64,000 bases of DNA from Novipirellula caenicola (GCF_039545035.1 NZ_BAABRO010000011.1:1-64000); one strand, 5' to 3'; positions 17,303 through 26,965 are shown, counted from the first letter of the stretch. Numbers and translations: made by a program. Notes: a model not told the origin generated them from the letters alone.

Positions 17303-18931
17303 ATGCGTCATGCGGTCAAATCTTCGTTCGTAACCACTGCGAAGTCTTCTCAATCCGCTACAGCGGCGGGAGCTCAAGCCGAGTCCCATGCTGGACCCCA
17401 CTCCGAACCGACCACCGATGCACGTTGGTCGTTGGCGGCGCTGATTCCCAACGCGAAATTCTTTGCGGCAACGGATGTCGTCTTCAGCGAGATTGCCGAT
17501 GACGTCTATACCGCCGAGCCAGGCGAATTGGTGGTTTATCCGATCGGGGACGAAGAACCAACGGCATTCATCGCGACCGCCTTGGCGCGAGGGGCTGCGG
17601 GGATTTTGACCGAACAGATCCTGCCGTGCCCGCTTCCACAATGTGTGGTGGGGGATGTCGATTTGGCGATCGCCGGGCTGAACGCTAAACGCTTGAACCG
17701 CCCCGACCGTCGTTTGCTGACGATCGGAGTTTACGGATCAGCGGGAAAGACAACCACGTCGTTGATGGTTTCTCAGTTGCTTCGCAACTTGGGGCTTCGC
17801 ACGTCCTACCAAACCGACTTGGGCGACTGTGACGGCGTCGTGCAATCGACTGCATCGGAATCGGTTCCGGCCGGCGGAGCGTTGGTCCAGTGGCTCGGCG
17901 ATTGTTGTGATGCCGGAGCCAAGACGGCCGTGATGGAATTGTCCGAACGAGATGCCAAGCACGGACGATACGATTCGATTGAATTTGATTTGTTGGTGAT
18001 TACCGGCACGCCTCGAGACGACGATGATTTTGGACCTTCGGGGCTGCAGTGCGTACTGGATCGCATGAGCAACAGCGGCGTGGTGGTGGTTTCGGCCGAT
18101 TCGCCCGGCGTGTTGCGTGCTGTTCGCGATCACGGTGCCAACGCGTTTACCTATGGCGTTCGTCACGCAGCCGATGTCACTGCAAAATTGATCGAACAAG
18201 AATGTGGCATGTCGACATTGCTGGTGAGCAATGAATCGGTTACCGCCGTGATGGAAACTCCGCTCTGTGGTGCGGCGATGGCGTCAAACCATGCGGCGGC
18301 CGCCGCGATTGGCATCCTGCTGAATCAACCGCTGCATGAAGTTGTCGAGCACCTCGGAAAACTTCGCGAGATTCCAGGGCGGATGCAAGTTCTCAGTTCG
18401 TTTGAATGTGCCGATGTGATCATCGACTCGGCGAATTCTGCTGAGCAAGTTGGTTCGGCACTGCGAGCGGCTCGCTCGATGAAACAGCCGGGCGGACGAT
18501 TGTATTGCGTGATGGCGATCGATCCAAACAGCGATCCGGCCGAACTCGCTTTGGCAGGCCGGCATTTGGAACGCTTTGCTGACAAGCCAATTGTCACGTG
18601 TGCTGCGGAATCCAAGGATCATTTTTTGGCTGGGTCACACGCTGTGCTCGATGGCGTCAATGATTGTGCACTACTGCGTCTCGTTGCAAGTGATCGCCGC
18701 GCGATTCAGTGGGCAATCCGTGAAGCTTCCTCTCGCGATACGATTCTGTGGATCGGTGGCATTCGGCAATCGGGTGCCAAGCAAGAACGTAAACGCATTC
18801 AACAAATCAGCGATTGGGTGGTCGCATGCAACGAGGCAATCGTAGCGGACGCGACGCGTCAAAACGATCAATCGGGCGATGTCGCGGTCGACAACGGTCA
18901 CCCCATGATCTTGCCAATGTTCAAGAAATAG
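17303..18931 (+). CDS. orphan Mur-ligase-like protein (MurE-related)
   Basis: The protein has the three-part Mur ligase plan: a N-terminal UDP-binding-like domain (VYTAEPGELVVYPI), an ATPase domain with P-loop GVYGSAGKTTTSLM (family norm GTNGKTT), a central region with ASNHAAAAAIGILL and a C-terminal ligase domain with LREIPGRMQVL and DSANSAEQV. MurE adds the third residue to peptidoglycan precursors. This protein differs in several family motifs and stands alone outside a dcw cluster, so its substrate may differ. The ATG at 17303 is chosen because AGGGAGG lies five bases upstream; a frame from 17285 is less likely. Confidence 0.75.
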   Translation: MRHAVKSSFVTTAKSSQSATAAGAQAESHAGPHSEPTTDARWSLAALIPNAKFFAATDVVFSEIADDVYTAEPGELVVYPIGDEEPTAFIATALARGAAGILTEQILPCPLPQCVVGDVDLAIAGLNAKRLNRPDRRLLTIGVYGSAGKTTTSLMVSQLLRNLGLRTSYQTDLGDCDGVVQSTASESVPAGGALVQWLGDCCDAGAKTAVMELSERDAKHGRYDSIEFDLLVITGTPRDDDDFGPSGLQCVLDRMSNSGVVVVSADSPGVLRAVRDHGANAFTYGVRHAADVTAKLIEQECGMSTLLVSNESVTAVMETPLCGAAMASNHAAAAAIGILLNQPLHEVVEHLGKLREIPGRMQVLSSFECADVIIDSANSAEQVGSALRAARSMKQPGGRLYCVMAIDPNSDPAELALAGRHLERFADKPIVTCAAESKDHFLAGSHAVLDGVNDCALLRLVASDRRAIQWAIREASSRDTILWIGGIRQSGAKQERKRIQQISDWVVACNEAIVADATRQNDQSGDVAVDNGHPMILPMFKK

Positions 18932-18955
18932 TCGCTGTTTCCGTAGCTGCCGCTG

Positions 18956-19009
18956 TTTAAGCGGCGGCCGGTATTTAGTTGGCAGCCGGTAATTAAGTGG
19001 CGGTCCAGG
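18956..19009. repeat. three imperfect 18-bp direct repeats
   Basis: Units at 18956-18973, 18974-18991 and 18992-19009 share the pattern TTTA-GC/TTGGC-GCCGGTA with several changes in the third. They fill the gap between two convergent genes and run into the last codons of the DUF952 gene. Probably a small slippage product. Confidence 0.5.
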
Positions 19010-19340
19010 GAAACCGGTGTTGCCCGTTCTCGCTTAACCGCAGCGGCCACACGTGAATGATCGCCGAGCAAGGGATCGCTGCATAGACATGAGGAAACAA
19101 CGCGCCGCCGCGCGACACTTCCCAACGCAGCGTCTCGCCAAGTTTGGCTTCGTCGACTTCGATCAAAACAAGGTCGTCTTGTCCGGCAAAGTGCTTGGCG
19201 GCGGTCTCTTCGACTTGCTCACGCGCCGAAAGGTGAATGAAGCCATCTTCGATATCAATCGGAGCACCGCGGATCTCACCTTCACTTTGCGCGAGTGTCC
19301 ACTGGTCGACAGAAAGAATTTTGTAAATCGCACGAGTCAT
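18993..19340 (-). CDS. DUF952 family protein
   Basis: The small protein opens with MTRAIYKILSVDQW and carries IDIEDGFIHLSAREQVEETA and WEVSRGGALFPHVYAAI. This is the layout of DUF952, whose members resemble a mono-ADP-ribosyltransferase fold (distant relation, from memory). Function is unknown. It is the last gene of a six-gene operon. The ATG at 19340 begins inside the previous gene, an overlap of 59 bases in another frame. The conserved IYKI strand lies right after this ATG, which supports the start. It could help modify or recycle the operon's product, but that is a guess. Confidence 0.85.
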   Translation of the reverse strand: MTRAIYKILSVDQWTLAQSEGEIRGAPIDIEDGFIHLSAREQVEETAAKHFAGQDDLVLIEVDEAKLGETLRWEVSRGGALFPHVYAAIPCSAIIHVWPLRLSENGQHRFPWTAT

Positions 19341-20034
19341 TCTGTAATGTCCTGGCAAGCTGCGTGATCAAAGTTTGTTTTTGCTTTTCTTGCCAGCGAG
19401 CATAACGATTATTGATTTCAATCTCGATCCCCACGTATCGATGGGCGGGATGCTGTGTTCTCAGATAGGTGGTCAGCCCGTCATCGATTCCTAGATAGGG
19501 TTCATTGTGACGAATACGTCGACGCGGGGCCAGCAACGTCATGTGGTTTACCGTTTCGTGGCAAAATCGATTCTCTTCGCTTCGCTCGGGATCGTACAAG
19601 ATCCCCAGATCAATGGCCCGGCGTGAACCGCGAAAGCGGGGCGTGAAGGTGTGCATCGATAAATGAACCACGCGATCGCAGGTTTGCAACAACGTGTGGA
19701 TTTTGTCTTCAACGCGTTTGCGATACGGGTGAAAGTACTCATCTAGAATGGCCCTCTTTTCCGCTTCGGGCTGCGACCGCGTGTATTTCGAAAACAAATG
19801 CGGATGATCGAGCGAACGATTCAGATCGACAAGCAACCGTGTCGTGGTTGAAAAGATCAACGGCGACTCGAGCATCAAGCTCAACTGCGTCGCCGCATGC
19901 AGCGAACCGGGGTCGTGCCCACGGTGGCTATGGAGATCTCGTTTGGCACCTGGCGATGAAAACAGGCTCGCATAGCGGTCAGGCACTTCGTTCCCGCCAT
20001 GTTCCGACGTCACCACAAAGCGTGTCGTTGTCAT
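19282..20034 (-). CDS. N-formylglutamate amidohydrolase family protein
   Basis: Motifs of the FGase/HutG fold are seen: VTSEHGGNEVPDRY near the start, SHRGHDPGSL, LVDLNRSLDHP and VVHLSMHTFTPRFRG, with zinc-ligand-type His and Glu residues. Members hydrolyse N-formylglutamate or related N-acyl amides. A histidine-degradation role is not supported because no hut genes are near. Its start codon overlaps the stop of the upstream GCS2 gene as ATGA, so translation is coupled. In this operon it may trim or release an amide made by the two ligases. An upstream frame to 20064 was not used. Confidence 0.88.
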   Translation of the reverse strand: MTTTRFVVTSEHGGNEVPDRYASLFSSPGAKRDLHSHRGHDPGSLHAATQLSLMLESPLIFSTTTRLLVDLNRSLDHPHLFSKYTRSQPEAEKRAILDEYFHPYRKRVEDKIHTLLQTCDRVVHLSMHTFTPRFRGSRRAIDLGILYDPERSEENRFCHETVNHMTLLAPRRRIRHNEPYLGIDDGLTTYLRTQHPAHRYVGIEIEINNRYARWQEKQKQTLITQLARTLQNDSCDLQNSFCRPVDTRAK

Positions 20035-21299
20035 GGGATCAGCGGTTGCCACTGCTGCATGCAATCTGCGACTTGATCGTAGGCGTCCTGCAGTTCATCG
20101 TGCGAAAAGGATTCGCCGAGCCGTTTCAAAATGCGTGTCGACAATGTGCCGTGATCGAGGATGATTTTCAGCGGTGCCATCAAACTGTCCAGCGCAGAAT
20201 CCTCACTCCGCAGCGTCTGGACCAAGTGTTGCCAAAGGTCGCCGCAGCGAATCGAGCCGGCGGTAATGCCAAAGTGACGCAAAAATTCTTGGTCACGGAT
20301 GACAGTATGTTCGGCTGTTTTGGAGCACGCGGTGAGCAGCATTCTCAGACGCTCGCTTGGTATCTGTTTTTGCGATTCCAGATCCGACCACTTTTGCTGC
20401 GTCAATGCGCGAAGCACCGCCACCACCGCTGCACAGATCGACACATCGGCCGCCGGGTACTCTTGCACATCCATCACGCGGATTTCAATCGACCCGCGAT
20501 CGAAGCGAGCGATCGCACCGCGTGCATTTAAAAAATCGCACTCCATGGTCTGCTGGGGATCAAGCGGCGCGATCGCCTTAGCGATTGGTCCGAAAATTTC
20601 GCGGCGATAGCTGGCTTCGTCGTACAGCGGTTCGGGAATCACCGGTCCCATCAATTCCGGTACACGATCGCAATGCGACATGTACATTTTCATTCGGGTC
20701 GAATGCCAGCCACTGATTTGCGAATCGACGATCGGCGAGCTGGCGGCCAACGCAGGCAGCAGCGGCAGCACCAAGCGAACGGCAGCATGCAATTTGGCAA
20801 ACTGTTCATCCCCGTCAAAGGGCAGATTCAAGTGGACACTTTGCACATTTGCCCAGCCGTGGGAATGGCAGTTGAAAATCTTGTGATACTGTTCGTAAAT
20901 CTCATGACATTCATGCGGCCACAGTTTCGCTTCGGTGGCAGGTTTCATCCACGGATGCATCGACGTGGGAAGCAGACGCAATCCCATTTTCTCAAGCACC
21001 GGATCGATTGCCCGAACCGCGTTTTCGAATTGGCTTGGAAGCCGGACCAGATTGGTGATTGGATCGGTGATCTTCAGTTCGATCACATGCAGCGCCAACT
21101 CGTTGGACCACGTGCAAAGTCCCGAGCTGCTATCCGATGGGAAATCATCCGTGGGAACCTCATCCCCATCGGCCCAGTTGAGCGCTTGCAAGACGCGATC
21201 CGCTTGACTGCGGACGGAAAGTTCGTCGCGGTCAACGATGACATATTCAAGCTCGATGCCGTACGCTTCAAAGAGTCCGCGTTTGACAGCTTCGTTCAT
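20031..21299 (-). CDS. GCS2-type carboxylate-amine ligase
   Basis: The N-terminus GLFEAYGIELEYVIVD carries the metal/ATP-binding E-x-E signature of glutamate-cysteine ligase family 2 (YbdK type). Further marks are WSNELALHVIELK, HSHGWANVQSVHLNLPF and FDRGSIEIRVMDVQE. The family joins an amino acid carboxylate to an amine using ATP. Glutathione synthesis is not implied, since the partner genes differ. The start overlaps the ATP-grasp gene's stop as ATGA, and its own stop overlaps the next start. Together with the RimK-like protein it gives the operon two amide-bond-forming enzymes. Confidence 0.88.
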   Translation of the reverse strand: MNEAVKRGLFEAYGIELEYVIVDRDELSVRSQADRVLQALNWADGDEVPTDDFPSDSSSGLCTWSNELALHVIELKITDPITNLVRLPSQFENAVRAIDPVLEKMGLRLLPTSMHPWMKPATEAKLWPHECHEIYEQYHKIFNCHSHGWANVQSVHLNLPFDGDEQFAKLHAAVRLVLPLLPALAASSPIVDSQISGWHSTRMKMYMSHCDRVPELMGPVIPEPLYDEASYRREIFGPIAKAIAPLDPQQTMECDFLNARGAIARFDRGSIEIRVMDVQEYPAADVSICAAVVAVLRALTQQKWSDLESQKQIPSERLRMLLTACSKTAEHTVIRDQEFLRHFGITAGSIRCGDLWQHLVQTLRSEDSALDSLMAPLKIILDHGTLSTRILKRLGESFSHDELQDAYDQVADCMQQWQPLIP

Positions 21300-22771
21300 T
21301 GTGTGTTGTCTCCCGCTTTACGACGTTCGATGCGTCGCAAAAACGATTCCATGATTCGGCGATACAAATCTTCACGAAGAATCGCGTCTTCGACCCCTGA
21401 ATCGAGATTGGGATTGTCGTTGACTTCGATGATGTAGAACTTTCCATCACTCTCTTTGACGTCCACGCCATACAGTCCATCGCCGATGATGTTGGCGGCT
21501 TTGACCGCAATGTTGACAGCGCGACGCGGTGCCAATTCGACGGGCAGCGTTTCGGCTTTACCAAACGTTTGCTTGCCTTCGTCTTCGTATTTGGCGATCT
21601 GCCAATGGCCGCGTGCCATGTGATACTTGCTGGCAAAAAACGCTCGTCCATCGAGCACGCCGATCCGCCAATCGAAGTCGGTTCGCATGAACTGTTGAGC
21701 GATCACCAATTCGGAATGCTCGAACATCTCTTCGAGTTTTTGGGCCAGATCCGCTTCGGTTTCTGCCTTGGTCACCCCTTTGGAAAACGCGCTGTCGGGG
21801 CGTTTTAAAACACAGGGCAATCCAATCGTGGGCACAATTTGGTCGGCGTTACGGCGGTGCACCACGATGGTTTTGGGAACATCGATCTTGGCTTTTTCCA
21901 AAATTTCCGCCAGATAGACTTTGTTGGTGCAGCGGATGATCGATTGGGGGTCATCCATGACGACCAACCCTTCGCGTTCGGCCCAGCGGGCGAGTCGGTA
22001 AGTGTGGTGATTGACCGACGTGGTTTCGCGGATGAACAACGCGTCGAACTCGAGCAGGCGTCCCGCATCTTCGCGTGTCAATAATTCCGCACGGATCCCA
22101 ACCGAAGCAGCTGCTTTGATCATTTTTTGCAGCGCCTTGGGGTCCGACGGAGCAAGGTCTTTTTCTTTGGGATCATGCAGGATGGCCAAGTCGTATCGCA
22201 GCGAATTCTTTTTGCTGCGTGCCGCACCGCGGCCTGCGAAATGCAGTTCTGCCTGCTGCGCGACAAACGGCCAGTGCGCTTGGGGGACCGATTTGATCCC
22301 AATCACTTCGGCTCGTCGCAATCGCCATTTTTCTTTTCGCCGAGTGAATTCGAAACGCAGCAGTGGGCATGGGAACGTATTGAACAGCTCGCGTGACAAA
22401 CGGTCGTAGCGTTTCGCCAGGTTGCGGCCGAAATAGACGCTGAGTTCAAATTCGTCTTTTGTCAGCGGCGAAAGCGCATGCTGGATCAATTCATCCAATT
22501 CGGGCGATAGCAACCGCACATTGGCCTTGCCAGCCAAATCTTGGATTGCCATGACATTGGGCATCGGTCGATGACCGCGAGCTTCGGCCAACAGCGAAAC
22601 GTAGTATCCGAAGCTCTGGTAGCGATACGAATTCGCTAGGTTATAGACTTTGATTCCCCGCCGGCGGTTCCAACGTGGGTCGGTCAAATATTCTCGCGGA
22701 TCGACAACCTCGGCACCATCAATCGCTTCGATCCATCCGGCCTGCGATTCAGTGACAATCACGTCAGACAT
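21296..22771 (-). CDS. RimK-like ATP-grasp ligase with N-terminal RLAN domain
   Basis: Residues about 1-200 match the RLAN domain found before some RimK ATP-grasps (RRRGIKVYNLANSYRYQSFGYYVSLLAEARGH in outline). The rest is an ATP-grasp ligase with DALFIRETTSVNHHTYRLAR, LPCVLKRPDSAFSKGV (ATP-binding lysines), FDWRIGVLDGRAFFASKY and the metal-binding end YIIEVNDNPNLDSG. RimK relatives add amino acids, often glutamate, to protein tails or build small peptides. The start overlaps the C39-like gene by eight bases. The acceptor and the amino acid added cannot be told from sequence. Confidence 0.9.
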   Translation of the reverse strand: MSDVIVTESQAGWIEAIDGAEVVDPREYLTDPRWNRRRGIKVYNLANSYRYQSFGYYVSLLAEARGHRPMPNVMAIQDLAGKANVRLLSPELDELIQHALSPLTKDEFELSVYFGRNLAKRYDRLSRELFNTFPCPLLRFEFTRRKEKWRLRRAEVIGIKSVPQAHWPFVAQQAELHFAGRGAARSKKNSLRYDLAILHDPKEKDLAPSDPKALQKMIKAAASVGIRAELLTREDAGRLLEFDALFIRETTSVNHHTYRLARWAEREGLVVMDDPQSIIRCTNKVYLAEILEKAKIDVPKTIVVHRRNADQIVPTIGLPCVLKRPDSAFSKGVTKAETEADLAQKLEEMFEHSELVIAQQFMRTDFDWRIGVLDGRAFFASKYHMARGHWQIAKYEDEGKQTFGKAETLPVELAPRRAVNIAVKAANIIGDGLYGVDVKESDGKFYIIEVNDNPNLDSGVEDAILREDLYRRIMESFLRRIERRKAGDNTQ

Positions 22772-23540
22772 TGACTGCAGCCTTTCCAGCCGGATGGTGG
22801 TTCCGTGGGCGAATCATCAATAGGTTTGCGTCGTAGGTCGCGATGCCCAGCAAAACTGCGGCAGCGACCTGGGACAACGGAGCGGTGTAAAGATGCGTTT
22901 CGGCGATCGGGTTATTCTGCAACGGGTCAGCCAACATGACCTGTCCGGTTTGTCCGTCGTAGCCATACAGCACGACGAAGTGCCCGACCGGTTCACCAGC
23001 GACATCATCGGCGACCCCGGTGCGGCCGGACTCGTCACGGACTTGGTATCGCTCGCGTGATTCTTGATACAAAAACGTGGCACTAAGCCCACTCAATAAC
23101 GGCACGCCGGCAATCAGCGTTCGTACGATCAGGTTTTCTTCGAGCGGTTCCATTTGTACTTTGCCGCCGAGTTCCAAGAATCGCAGGTAGGACTCCGTTG
23201 CAATCTCAAATCGTTCGTCCTTGGCCATTTTGGCTTCACATTGAGCTTTTAGCTTTTCGGCCAAGTTGACACGGCCTGGCGGAAACCAGGTGGGGTCAAA
23301 AAATTGCAGGTTGTACGTCACGATCGTGGCGTCATAACCGCGTGCGAGCGCATGACAAGCCAATTGAACGGCTAGCGTACCACCGCGTCGGAATTGGCCG
23401 ATCTCGCGGATCACCTGCTCCAACGGAATTTCGTCTTTCCAGTAATTGTAGACCGCGTGTAGACAGGTCGGCCCGCAATCGGAATCACTCGGCTGCGCAA
23501 GAATGCTGAGCGGTAAGTGGTGTATGGGAGGAGGGATCAA
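22764..23540 (-). CDS. C39-like cysteine peptidase domain protein
   Basis: The protein shows a papain-like C39 triad: Cys in [15 protein letters not shown], His in [13 protein letters not shown], and Asp in [11 protein letters not shown]39 peptidases cut leader peptides after double-glycine motifs, but in transporter-free proteins like this one the substrate is open. The TTG at 23540 is chosen because it overlaps the upstream stop as TTGA, matching the coupling seen across the operon; the longer frame from a TTG at 23606 would overlap by 70 bases. There is no signal peptide or membrane segment, so it acts in the cytoplasm. Confidence 0.82.
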   Translation of the reverse strand: MIPPPIHHLPLSILAQPSDSDCGPTCLHAVYNYWKDEIPLEQVIREIGQFRRGGTLAVQLACHALARGYDATIVTYNLQFFDPTWFPPGRVNLAEKLKAQCEAKMAKDERFEIATESYLRFLELGGKVQMEPLEENLIVRTLIAGVPLLSGLSATFLYQESRERYQVRDESGRTGVADDVAGEPVGHFVVLYGYDGQTGQVMLADPLQNNPIAETHLYTAPLSQVAAAVLLGIATYDANLLMIRPRNHHPAGKAAVNV

Positions 23541-25159
23541 ATTTGGCGAGCCTCGTTGCCGTTTTTGTAGTTGACGTGGTACATGTCGGTGCGGCGGTCT
23601 CGCCAATTGGTGACATTACCCTTTTCGCGGTGACGGCGAAGCAATTCAAGATCGACATCATGAATGATCACCATTTCCACATTGGCATTCGCCTCGGCTC
23701 CGATGGCATCACGCGCAAATGTGACATCTGCCGGCGTGAAGATCGCCGATTGGGCATAGTGAATGTCGGCGTTCTCGACGAATGGCAAATTGCCGGTGCA
23801 GCCGGCGATCGCGACATACATATGATTTTCGATACAGCGGGCTTGGGCACACAACCGGACTCGCAGGTAACCGAGTTTCGTGTCGGTGTTGAAGGGCACG
23901 AACACGATGTTCGCGCCGCGTTCCGCAGCGATCCGCGAGACTTCGGGGAATTCGCAGTCGTAGCAGACTTGGATCGAAATCGGACCGCAATCGGTATCAA
24001 ACACTTCGACCTTGTCGCCGCCGGTGACTCCCCACCATTGACGTTCGCTCGGCGTGATATGCAATTTGTATTGTTTTTCGATGCTGCCGTCGCGACGGAA
24101 CAGGTACGAAATGTTGTAGAGCGTTTCGTCTTCGACCACAAAGTGCGATCCGCCGATGATGTTGGTGTTAAACGAGATCGCCATCTCGGTAAACAGTTCC
24201 AAATACTGCGGTGTGAACTCCGATAACGCCCGCGCCGCACTGCCCGGTCGCTGCGGCGGCAAACAGGACAACAATTGCAGCGTGAACAGTTCCGGGAACA
24301 GCAGGAAATCGCATTTGTAATCGCCGGCGACGTCGACGAAGTAGCGAGCTTGGTGGGCAAATTCTTCGAAATCCTTGACCGCGCGCATTTGATATTGAAC
24401 GGCACCGATGCGAACCGGTTCAACGCTGTGCCGATAACGGCGAGTTGGCGCTCGATTGAACTCGAGGTTTTTCCATTCCAAAAAGGTGGCGTAACCGGCG
24501 CTTTGATGATCCGATGGCAAGTAGTTTGGAATCAGTCCCTGCAGCGCGAAACCGTTGGCGATCTGCGGAGACAAGACCGGATCGTAAATCGCTTTCTCGA
24601 CAACCTTCTCGACATACTCACGTGCGGTCAAACGGTCGGCATGTTTGTGGTAACCCGGAATCCGACCGCCGACGATGATCCGTGCCACGTTCATACGGCG
24701 ACAAAGGTCTTTTCGTGCCTGGTACAGACGGTGCGACAAACGCATCCCGCGATATTCGGGATCGACCATGATTTCGATCCCGTACAGCGTGTCACCGCCA
24801 GGCACATGGTTGCGAATGAACCCGCCATCGGCCATCTTTTGCCAATTGTGCCATTCCAAGTTGTCGTCGTAATTGACCAGCAACGCGCTGCAAGAGGCGA
24901 TAATTTTGCCATCACACTCGATCACGATTTGGCCTTCGGGAAAACGTTCCAACTGGCTTGCCAATTGCTCGGCCGTCCACATTGGCATCCCCGGAAAACA
25001 TTTGCGCTGGATCTCCATCAGTGGTTCGAAATCGTCCGGGGTGGTTGATCGAACGACAAGGTTCCATTCGAACTTGGTTAGGTCGATCTCGTCCGAGACC
25101 TCTCGTGAACCCGAGTCATGAGGGCGTTGAGGGGATTCTCCGCTGGCGTCGTCGGTCAC
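23537..25159 (-). CDS. GNAT acetyltransferase-nitrilase fusion protein
   Basis: The N-terminal half (about 30-215) is a GNAT domain: [20 protein letters not shown] and [19 protein letters not shown] with the acetyl-CoA loop. The C-terminal half (about 235-510) is a carbon-nitrogen hydrolase with its catalytic triad visible as Glu in [11 protein letters not shown], Lys in [10 protein letters not shown], and Cys in [11 protein letters not shown]. The fusion is a known bacterial arrangement of unknown substrate. As first gene of the operon it brings acyl transfer and amide hydrolysis. The start is a GTG. An in-frame later start cannot be excluded. Confidence 0.9.
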   Translation of the reverse strand: MTDDASGESPQRPHDSGSREVSDEIDLTKFEWNLVVRSTTPDDFEPLMEIQRKCFPGMPMWTAEQLASQLERFPEGQIVIECDGKIIASCSALLVNYDDNLEWHNWQKMADGGFIRNHVPGGDTLYGIEIMVDPEYRGMRLSHRLYQARKDLCRRMNVARIIVGGRIPGYHKHADRLTAREYVEKVVEKAIYDPVLSPQIANGFALQGLIPNYLPSDHQSAGYATFLEWKNLEFNRAPTRRYRHSVEPVRIGAVQYQMRAVKDFEEFAHQARYFVDVAGDYKCDFLLFPELFTLQLLSCLPPQRPGSAARALSEFTPQYLELFTEMAISFNTNIIGGSHFVVEDETLYNISYLFRRDGSIEKQYKLHITPSERQWWGVTGGDKVEVFDTDCGPISIQVCYDCEFPEVSRIAAERGANIVFVPFNTDTKLGYLRVRLCAQARCIENHMYVAIAGCTGNLPFVENADIHYAQSAIFTPADVTFARDAIGAEANANVEMVIIHDVDLELLRRHREKGNVTNWRDRRTDMYHVNYKNGNEARQI

Positions 25160-25477
25160 GTCTTTCTCGGGGGCGTTGCGTTTGGGATCAAGAAGATGGG
25201 AATCGTGGCGTTTTTAAAAAAAATTGCCAGCTCTGGCGAATCATATCCAAGTGTGAAATTTGGACGAGTGGTGAATCGCGAACTTTAGAAAAGATTTTCC
25301 CTCTCGATTTTAGAGTCGACTTCGCATTACAAGTTGCGCAGCGGACGACCAGCTTGTTAATCAACGCATGGTTCGTCAAAACGTAACGGTTCAAACCGAC
25401 GCTGCAGGACGTGGTATCCGCTTTCGCCAACGCCCCTCCCCCTGCTCTACCCTTCGTTTTTTATAGCCTGGACCTCC
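25160..25477. other. divergent promoter region, amide-ligase operon and MFS gene
   Basis: About 318 bases separate two divergent transcripts. The stretch from 25200 to 25330 is A/T-rich compared with its surroundings, as expected for promoters. I could not assign a -35/-10 pair. A short GCCAG/CTGGC inverted repeat at 25229-25240 is too weak to call a terminator. Confidence 0.5.
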
Positions 25478-26965
25478 ATGTTTCTTGGTTCCAATTCTTC
25501 GTCCACGACGAGATCCAATCTCCGCGTTAGCCTCGTTGACGGAGCGAGCTATGGGGTGATGGTCGGACTTGGCGAATCTTACTTTGCGGCCTTTGCCTTG
25601 GCGGTTGGATTGGGCGAAGTGTCGGCGGGATTGGTCGGCAGCGTTCCTTTGTTCTTTGGCGGGGTTGCGCAATTGATCTCCCCTGCGGCGGTGCGATGGT
25701 TCGGATTTGAACAACGTTGGGTTGTTTTTTGCGGATGCTTGCAAGCCGCTGCTCTGATCGCGATTGCAGTCGCAGCGATGCTGGGATCGATTTCGTTGAC
25801 GTCGTTGTTGGTGTTCGCATCGATTTATTGGGCCGCCGGGTTGGCGACCGGACCGGCATGGAACACCTGGATTGAACGCATCGTGCCGGCTCGTGTGCGA
25901 ACGATCTATTTCGCCCGGCGAACCAAGTGGGCGCAGGTCACCACGCTGTTGGGGTTGGTTAGCGGCGGATTGTTGCTGCAATGGGCCGAGCAAGGCGATT
26001 GGGTGACGACCGGGTTCGCAATTGCCTTTTTCGGAGCCAGTTCGTTTCGTTTGCTGTCGGTTGTAATGCTATCGATTCACCGGACCGCCCCTGCGGCAAC
26101 CGCACGTGAAACGAAAACCAAGGACGCAGCGGCAAACGCAGTGTCGGGCGACGTTTCCGAGCCGATCGTTCCGCATGTCGCCTATCAACCTCAGGCCAAC
26201 GCGGGCCGCAGCCGGTCGGCGAGTTTGGCGACTGCTAAGGTGCTGCCCTCCAGCGATGCTGAGTCATCGATTGGAATTTCAGCGATCCGTCTGCTCGGCT
26301 ATTTGGTGTTTGTCCAAGGGATGGTCCAGCTAAGCGGTCCCTATTTCTCGCCCTACATGCTCGAGAAGTTATCGCTGTCCTATCGTGATTTTGTCTCGTT
26401 GTTGGCGTTGGCGTTCGTGTCAAAGATTATCGCCCTATCGTACTGGGGAAATTTTGGGCGTCGTTACGGAGCCAAACGCTTGTTGTGGATCGGCGGAATC
26501 GGGATCGTCCCAATCGCGTCGCTGTGGATTTTCTCCAGCAATTTTTGGTGGATTGCAATGATCCAGATCATCAGCGGAACGATTTGGGCTGCGTACGAAC
26601 TGGGGTTTTTCCTGCTGATCTTTGATGCCGTGCCTGCCAGCCGGCGGACCAAGATGTTGACGCTGTACAATTTCGCCAACTGCACCTCGTGGTGCATCGG
26701 GGCCGCAATCGGCGGAGCGATCTTGGCCTATTTCGGAGCCAGTGAGCAGGCGTATTGGATCTTATTTGGGATCTCGTCGCTGGGGCGTTTCCTGGCGCTC
26801 GGGCTGCTCATTGGGATTCAACCTGGACGTCGACTGATGTCCCGCGTTCGAGTGCGGATTCTCAGTGTGCGGCCCAACGGAGCCTCGCTTGATACACCGG
26901 TGTTGCCATCGTTGCAGCGGCGTTCGACGACCGCCACCCGATTGGCGGTGGTCGAATCGGATTAA
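25478..26965 (+). CDS. MFS-type transporter
   Basis: Twelve hydrophobic segments are spread in two groups, split by a long polar loop near residues 200-270. The N-terminal half has YGVMVGLGESYFAAFALAVG and a transporter-like cluster FARRTKWAQVTTLLGL; the C-terminal half has SYWGNFGRRYGAKRLLWIGG, the loop typical of MFS carriers. Substrate is unknown. It shares a promoter region with the amide-ligase operon, so export of the operon's product is possible but unproven. Its stop codon interlocks with that of the convergent anti-sigma gene. Confidence 0.82.
   Translation: MFLGSNSSSTTRSNLRVSLVDGASYGVMVGLGESYFAAFALAVGLGEVSAGLVGSVPLFFGGVAQLISPAAVRWFGFEQRWVVFCGCLQAAALIAIAVAAMLGSISLTSLLVFASIYWAAGLATGPAWNTWIERIVPARVRTIYFARRTKWAQVTTLLGLVSGGLLLQWAEQGDWVTTGFAIAFFGASSFRLLSVVMLSIHRTAPAATARETKTKDAAANAVSGDVSEPIVPHVAYQPQANAGRSRSASLATAKVLPSSDAESSIGISAIRLLGYLVFVQGMVQLSGPYFSPYMLEKLSLSYRDFVSLLALAFVSKIIALSYWGNFGRRYGAKRLLWIGGIGIVPIASLWIFSSNFWWIAMIQIISGTIWAAYELGFFLLIFDAVPASRRTKMLTLYNFANCTSWCIGAAIGGAILAYFGASEQAYWILFGISSLGRFLALGLLIGIQPGRRLMSRVRVRILSVRPNGASLDTPVLPSLQRRSTTATRLAVVESD

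Noticed and set aside
25211-25242. A/T run with GCCAG/CTGGC as a terminator
   Set aside because: Five-base stem with a two-base loop is too weak, and the place is in a divergent promoter region.
25391-25993. 200-codon frame antisense to the MFS gene start
   Set aside because: Arg/Gln-rich shadow of the hydrophobic coding frame; no domain.
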